13,433 nucleotides of DNA, from the NCBI GenBank assembly GCA_028565635.1, contig JAOXYB010038229.1:1-13433 (forward strand), written 5' to 3'. The translations under genes were made by a program, and so were the position numbers. The first letter of the stretch is position 1. Each line of letters begins with the position of its first letter. Of the stretch, positions 8,447 to 13,433 are shown one piece after another. The notes below the pieces were generated by a model. The model ran no database searches. It was not told the DNA's origin and saw nothing but the letters and a program-made list of their open reading frames with translations. This DNA comes from Phoronis ovalis (Eukaryota > Phoronida > Phoronidae).

Positions 8447-11140
8447 GTAAGTTTATATAATTATTTGTTTGGACTTGAAAAGGCTTACTTTCATAAGCAC
8501 AACATTATAATCTTGTAATAAAGTTACAAGAAAGTAAATAACAGTTTACAGTAAGGTATCAAAAACATTTTGTGATTTTTCGAGTTTAACGTTGAAATAA
8601 AGAAGAATCAAAATATTCCTAGGAGTAATTATAATTTCAATTTGAGCGCTTGTAAGCTATATTGTTCAATGACATGGAATTTCGAATTAATTCAAACTGT
8701 TTTAAATCATGTAATTGCTGAAAGTCTGAGTCTTGGTAGGAGCCTTCTGAAGCTATTGTCAAGTTGGCACTTTTTGCATTTTGCTTTTACGCGTTGTAAA
8801 GGGTTACTGGCACTCGTGCTCTCTACAAAATATGGCACGTTAAACAGTATATCTATGATCTGCCCTATGTGTTTTATATCTATCATAACGTTGGCGATAA
8901 ATACTGTTTTAAGCTGTAGTTGTCAACTCATTGAGTGCCAACATTTTTGATACTACCAGCTTTTTCGATACTTTAATGTATGTTTCAAAATTCTTTATTT
9001 ATATATACCACATATAAACAGTACACATTATTGGCCGGACATATAGCAATAGCTTCAAGAAGGCATAGTTATTCAAGCAAAAACTTTCATTATGAGTTTA
9101 CCAAAAGCAGTATATTCGTTAATCATACTGATTTCCCTCATTAAAATTATATATCATGAATTGCATTTACCTGTACTTAAACACATAACGCAGTGCAAGG
9201 AAACCTACAAATAACCTTTGGTTACATCATGTCGAATAATTTAATGAGTTGTTGACCAAAGAACTTTTTAGGAAATGTTTAAACAGGATTTCTTATCTTT
9301 TTATTTTCGAACAATATTACAAATTTTAGTTCCATGACTCCCCTATATTATTATAGTGCCACATAGCACTGCATGTCCAGGTCCAGTTTTACTAGTTATA
9401 GGGCAAACCTGTTATGACAAACGTATCATCAAATTTCTCAAGTTATATGCAAGGTGCAGCTTTGAAATTTTTCATACATGGAAATGTATTGGAGAAAAAG
9501 CTAGTTTTATTTCTATGTTTTAGTTCATGGTGTTTACAATCATAATGGACAATTTTATGAATTTGTCAAAATGGTTATGAAATTTTAATATGACCCAGCT
9601 GCCGTTGATGACATCATATTGATTAAAACCAAATGATAGAAATTATTAAGGATAAGCATCACAGTTGTTCACGCACACCATCAATTGCGAATGTACGTCA
9701 TTTTTTACGTCACAACATTTTATTTTTACATCCTTATTAATTATCAATGTTACTGGCTTACAGCAGTGCTTACCGTTTGTAAGTGGTTGAAGTTTATTAA
9801 GGATTCTTTTTGTTTTTCAACCCGAATCATTAGGTTGAAATCACAATGCCAAGTTTTAGACGAATAGCGCATAAGCGCAATCTTATTTATAAAATAAAAA
9901 TACATTACTGTTCGTCAGTTGACACTGCATAAATCCAATAAGGGAAAAAAGTGAGATCATGCAAATAGGAACAGCAGTTGGGCAATCTAGAGTTTTTTTC
10001 AACAATTGTGGTAGTAACGGTGAATATTGTGAAAAAAGCATTTGAAATTACTAGATCGAATAACTGTCCAACAGGGAACAATGTACCACAACCGAGAACA
10101 CATGGAAGCTATGGAGCAGAAATTAGTTTTGATAAATTTATATCCTGAATATGATGTAGCAAAAGCTAATTAGTCCTACAGTTGCTCATAATTGTTTCAA
10201 ATTTGATACGAGACTCCCCTCAAGCCTGTACTGAAACAAAGCAGTCTTAAAACAACCGCAATGTACAATCGGAATGATAATTTTATAATAACCGTATTAT
10301 ATTTAGCGTCTAAAACTTGTGACATATTTTGTGTTAATATGCAAACATTAAGCGACATAGACATTTATTGAGCAAAAAAATTGCTCTCCACAGCAACAGC
10401 AGGCCCGTCAGAGGGGGTGGGGGGTGTATTCATTGGGTGTGAAAAGGAATAAAAAAGAGAATCATAAATTTCTATAAGAAAAAAATGGTTAAGACAACTG
10501 CAACAGGGCTCAGCTGCCGTTGATAGATCGAGTAAAACTATAAATACTATAATACATTGTTATGGAGAATAATTGTTTATGGTTTGCTTAACTTTTTCTC
10601 ACATGTTTGAATGATCAAGTGCATTGATATCAAAGACGGACATGTATTGACGGCTGATTGCATGTGTATTGTGATTTTTGAAAGAGTGAATTAAGTTAGA
10701 ATTAAAATATCATTTAAATAACAAAGTATTAATCATATATTTGAAAAAGATTTATTTGAACTGTTTTTAGTTAATTGCATCAAAAATATTGATCACTCTG
10801 TTGTTATGGTCAGACATGTGAAATCTAAAGGTTTTTCTGTACATAATCCTGACTAATTGATTTCATAAAAAGGAAGTGCTGTGAAAATGAAAGTTGCAAA
10901 AAAGTAAACACACATATTAACTTTTAAATCCATGGGGATGGGGATCGACTCGGATATGATTCAAATCCATTCTTTGTTTTTTATTTGACAAATTTTATCG
11001 TGATGAGTACAGTATTTTTGAAAAAGGTTACCTGTATACGGAATCCATGATATATAATTTATATAGTCTGAATTTACTAGGTATGTATAATCATTTTTGG
11101 TTTTATCACTTCATTGCTTTTACTCCATTTTATTGAACAG
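8447..11140 (+). other. Intron (2.69 kb), mostly featureless
   Basis: The donor is gtaagt at 8447 and the acceptor 'ttttattgaacag' ends at 11140. The sequence is AT-rich with no confident gene. Visible structure is limited. A nested inverted repeat lies at 8763-8942 (listed separately). A perfect 6-base stem hairpin is at 10370-10386. G-rich runs lie near 10412-10426. The 14-mer cagctgccgttgat occurs near 9596 and again near 10511. Open frames at 8642-8950 and 9685-9867 lack family features and are probably chance. Confidence 0.75.
8763..8942. repeat. Small nested inverted repeat
   Basis: GTTGGCACT at 8763-8771 pairs perfectly with AGTGCCAAC at 8934-8942. Nested inside, AAACAGTAT at 8842-8850 pairs with ATACTGTTT at 8901-8909. 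The interior is somewhat GC-richer than the intron around it. It could be a remnant of a short foldback element. No target duplication is evident. Confidence 0.4.
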
Positions 11141-11286
11141 AGCTTGTTTTGGAGTAGCTGGATGTAGTTGGTGTGTCAAGGATTTTAGTGGTGTTAGCCT
11201 AAGTAGACCTCAATGCACTCGGCAAGAAGTATGCTACTTTGGCAGTTATAATTCAGAGATTCAGCTAGTACCTACAACACAATCAG
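11141..11286 (+). CDS. CACHD1: CACHD1-like exon: Cys-rich PSI-like knot
   Basis: The first base completes a Gln codon (CA|A). Forty-eight codons and one extra base follow. It opens ACFGVAGCSWCVKDFSG, which matches in register the human CACHD1 segment Asp-Cys-Phe-Gly-Val-x-x-Cys-x-Trp-Cys. The spacing C-x5-C-x2-C with the central Trp resembles plexin-semaphorin-integrin-like knots. Two further cysteines (RPQC and EVCYF) line up with the human C-A-P-Q-K-E-C stretch. This is the clearest diagnostic for CACHD1 rather than a classical alpha2-delta subunit. The donor at 11287 (g|gtaatc) is weaker than the others. If it is not used, the frame continues for 11 residues (GNLSEIVSVTF, with an NLS sequon) to a TAA ending at 11321. 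Confidence 0.9.
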
Positions 11287-11594
11287 GTAATCTCAGTGAA
11301 ATAGTCTCTGTCACATTTTAAAGAAGTTATATAATGTATGTCAACATAAATATGCACCACATGAAGCTCATGCAGATGGCGGTCAATTTTATTTGGTTTT
11401 CAGATAGGACTCTAATAAGAGGCTTTAACCTTTACAAGATTTTCAAATATGCACGTATAAGCAAAAAAAAAAAAAGCCTTTGTAAATATACTGGTGCTAT
11501 TAAAATTAAAATGCTCTTTCAACATTCCTTTTCATTTTTGTCATTAATGAGGAAAGCACTGACTGATATTCTTATGGCTTTGTTATATTTGTAG
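11287..11594 (+). other. Intron (308 bp, phase 1)
   Basis: It runs from gtaatc at 11287 to 'ttatatttgtag' ending at 11594. An A-run lies at 11463-11475. The open frame at 11334-11594 is Lys/Phe-rich intron sequence. Confidence 0.6.
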
Positions 11595-11615
11595 CCATCG
11601 AAGAAGATGCAAAAG
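11595..11615 (+). CDS. CACHD1: Predicted 21-bp microexon, juxtamembrane
   Basis: CC at 11595-11596 joins the last G of the previous exon to make Ala. Six codons (IEEDAK) follow, and one G is left for the next exon. The exon is flanked by ttgtag upstream and a perfect gtaagt donor at 11616. It is a multiple of three and keeps phase 1 on both sides, so including or skipping it would not change the frame. The residues A-I-E-E-D correspond in position and character to the Ala-Ile-Gly-Asp-Glu that precedes the transmembrane segment in human CACHD1. With only 21 bases the call rests on splice signals, phase and this short similarity. Confidence 0.6.
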
Positions 11616-11865
11616 GTAAGTTATATTTGGACTCCAGGGGTCCTTACTGTGGAATGTGCAAGTTATTAACTTCGTTAAAAACTGATGATAAACATTTTTC
11701 AATCAGATATTATAGAAAATAAAGCAAATATAATATTGCTCACGTCAGCTGCAATATATACTTCACATAAATTACCTAGTACATATTTCTCATTATGTCC
11801 AGAAGTAGACCTCCGGAGAGTTTCTAAATTTTACCACAAGAGTTTTACTTTACTTTACAAGTTAT
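11616..11865 (+). other. Downstream intron; possible weak alternative exon
   Basis: By phase and position this is the start of the intron leading to the transmembrane exon. An acceptor-like 'tttttcaatcag' ends at 11706 and the frame after it stays open in phase 1 (DIIENKANIILL...) to a stop at 11868-11870. The hydrophobic run is too short and interrupted to be the expected membrane helix, and the putative intron would be only 91 bp. I do not call it an exon. Confidence 0.4.
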
Positions 11866-12340
11866 TTTGACGACATACTGTTGCATGATTAACCCTGCTG
11901 ACTTAGTCTAGTTGTAGCGAGATGGAGTTTTCTTGATGCCTTATACTGTTACATGACGACACTGCTCAACTCGGGGGGGGGTGCGGCTTTAAGCATTTAG
12001 TACTCTTGATGTAATACTGCATGAAGAGACAAGCTGCTTATCTAACCTGTAGCGAAAACTCTTGCAGAGCAGCTGGAGGAGTTCCTTTGATGACATAATG
12101 CTGCTGCATGACGGCATTGCTCATCTAGCCTGTAGTGAAAAGTCTTCCAATGTCAACACTGTTCATATAACCTGTGGTGAGAAATATTTTGGGCTGACCG
12201 CGTTCTGTTGATGTCAGAAATATGCTCTACGTTGTGGAAGGCCTCTAGAAGAGTTCTGAAGATGTGTAGGTGTTATGGCATTGTATAACTATTCATGAAG
12301 TTCATTTGCCATGTAGAACTCTTCCTGAAAGGTCCTCTGG
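11866..12340. repeat. Degenerate minisatellite-like tandem repeat
   Basis: A unit of roughly 60-80 bases recurs: a 'gatgacataatgctgctgca' word, then 'tgacggcattgctcatcta', then 'gcctgtagtgaaaagtcttc'. Copies begin near 11870, 11936, 12008, 12090 and, partially, 12150. A more distant unit follows, 'gttatggcattgtataac' near 12270 to 'tagaactcttcc' near 12315. Copies differ strongly from each other. A run of nine G lies at 11973-11981. It is non-coding. Confidence 0.65.
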
Positions 12341-12808
12341 AGGTCTTGTTCTGAAAATAAATGATACATTTTAAGCATATCATAGCTGTGCATACTTCAT
12401 TTTTTATTTCTAAGTTAAAAACACCTCGGTCTGGAACAGTGATTCTTATCTGCATTTCATAGTTCTGCCACATTTCTTAGCTTGTGTATCCCCTTTTCCT
12501 TGTCTTTCTGTGGATGCTCAAACTGACTGGAGTGGTTCCCAACCCTCGCACCTCAATAGCACTACTTGCGCACTATATGGCTATCAAAAAAAGATACTAC
12601 AAATAATACATTTACATTAATTTATTTATATTACTTCAATCCATAATCTTGATACTAACTGAGAACTCGATCTTTATATACACTGTGATACAAAATAGTG
12701 TCAAAATAATTGCACTACCACTGGAGGTACTCAAATTATTTTTTGGGGGGTGTGAGGTTCAGTTAGGTGAAAGTTTAGAATTTTGTATATTACATACTAA
12801 TCTTATAC
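12341..12808. other. Non-coding DNA between repeats
   Basis: I see no exon, RNA gene or complete element. The minus-strand frame at 12273-12473 and the plus-strand frame starting at 12649 show no known motif. The last seven bases (cttatac, 12802-12808) form the left copy of the probable target duplication of the next element. Confidence 0.5.
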
Positions 12809-13176
12809 CAGGGCTCGACATCTACGCTGGTCCGAGAGCCCGAGGCCACTAAAATGTTCGGGCCACATGAACTACAGTGGCTGTTGGCCCGATGGGCCAC
12901 CTAGTGACACCCACCTCCTGGTCTCCCTTTGAACTATTTTTAACATCCAAACACAAAAAGACGCTTCTGGGTCATCGTTTGGCAAGCAAATAGCAACTGG
13001 ATATTGTGTATTTTTTTTGCTTGTCCAATTTTTTACAAGCGAACTTTCGCTTTGAAAAGTGCTTTGAGCGCTCGCACAAAAAATACTGGGCTCCCAGAAA
13101 TTAAATGGGGCCACTTGATTTGGAACACAGCTGGCCCACAAGGCTACTGCTTATTTTCAGCAGGTGTCAAGCCCTA
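12809..13176. mobile_element. hAT-like non-autonomous DNA transposon (368 bp)
   Basis: The left end is CAGGGCTCGACAtct and the right end, reverse-complemented, is TAGGGCTTGACAcct, giving terminal inverted repeats of about 12 bases with two differences. The flanks are cttatac (12802-12808) and cttacac (13177-13183), a target-site duplication of seven or eight bases with one mismatch. Such ends (C/TAGGG...) and duplication length fit the hAT superfamily. Inside, sub-terminal 'gggccac' and 'tggccca' words occur on both sides, as is common in these elements. It is more GC-rich than the surrounding intron. The overlapping open frames 12872-13141 (minus) and 13004-13315 (plus) are by-products of the element and encode no transposase. 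Confidence 0.75.
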
Positions 13177-13433
13177 CTTACACTTTTATTTTTATTTGGA
13201 TTACTGTATAAATACCATTAAAAAATTTAGTTTGCTACCTACACCTGCTAAAAGTAATTTGCGAATAAGGAAAAAAGAACCATTTTCTTTTTCTTATTTG
13301 ATTTTTTTTATCTGAATAAGGAACTATTTCCTTTTTCTTGCTCAATTGTTGCTGTTTCAGAAATTATTTTATAAAAGCTCAAACATATATACTTGTAATT
13401 TTAAACTTAGTATTTATGGCCTAATTATTTATG
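13177..13433. other. AT-rich non-coding tail
   Basis: It begins with the right copy of the probable target duplication (cttacac). No exon is visible. An acceptor-like 'ttgctgtttcag' ends at 13361, but the phase-1 frame after it stops within a few codons, so it is not the missing transmembrane exon. Confidence 0.5.

Noticed and set aside
8642-8950. 102-codon plus-strand frame
   Set aside because: It overlaps the small nested inverted repeat. The translation is Cys/Leu/Ser-rich with no recognised family and no fitting splice phases.
10370-10386. Perfect 6-base stem hairpin followed by mixed sequence, considered as a terminator or attachment site
   Set aside because: Bacterial-type terminators are not expected in this genome, and a 6-base stem with an A-loop is common by chance in AT-rich DNA.
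9596-10524. Repeated 14-mer cagctgccgttgat (near 9596 and near 10511)
   Set aside because: The flanks do not extend the match, so it is not convincing as a repeat element.
12872-13141. Minus-strand 89-codon frame
   Set aside because: It lies inside the hAT-like non-autonomous element, which has no transposase; a by-product of its GC-richer sequence.
1-13433. CRISPR arrays, operons, tRNA or rRNA genes
   Set aside because: No regular short repeats with spacers, no clustered uninterrupted genes, and no cloverleaf or rRNA sequence were recognised on either strand.

Overview
The window looks like an intron-rich, AT-rich animal nuclear genome. Five short + strand coding exons can be joined through GT-AG introns in one unbroken frame. 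The rest is intron, dispersed repeats and decayed transposons. There is no bacterial-style gene packing, and no convincing gene lies on the minus strand. The exon set, the intron lengths (0.3-2.7 kb and at least one longer) and the repeats fit a marine invertebrate. A mollusc or other lophotrochozoan is my best guess, but the sequence does not prove it.

The gene is an ortholog of CACHD1 (VWFA and cache domain-containing protein 1), a type I membrane protein related to the alpha2-delta subunits of voltage-gated calcium channels. The window holds only the C-terminal, membrane-proximal part of its ectodomain. This comprises the end of the second Cache-like module (5296-5626), a Cys-rich linker (6150-6268), a glycosylated linker (8321-8446), a Cys-rich PSI-like knot with a GCSWC motif (11141-11286), and a predicted 21-bp microexon (11595-11615). 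Together they give 247 complete codons and 17 cysteines. The N-terminal VWA and Cache exons lie upstream of the window. The transmembrane segment and cytoplasmic tail lie downstream or are not recognisable here.

Region by region: 1-5295 is intron or upstream DNA. It holds a cluster of diverged repeats rich in AGGTCA half-sites (1-160, 1150-2592), an open GC-richer island with splice-like borders (2593-2793), and a 788-bp palindromic foldback element (4181-4968). The 6269-8320 intron holds a second cluster of the AGGTCA repeats (6416-7135) and a fragment resembling the N-terminus of a transposase with a DLRWR motif (7503-7570). The 8447-11140 intron is mostly featureless, apart from a small nested inverted repeat. 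After the microexon come a degenerate minisatellite (11866-12340) and a 368-bp hAT-like non-autonomous transposon (12809-13176) with terminal inverted repeats and a near-perfect target duplication.

No complete novel system is visible. The most interesting points are the phase-neutral microexon next to the expected membrane segment, the competing read-through stop that would make a soluble ectodomain, the long intronic palindrome, and the conserved DR6 spacing of AGGTCA sites in the repeat family.
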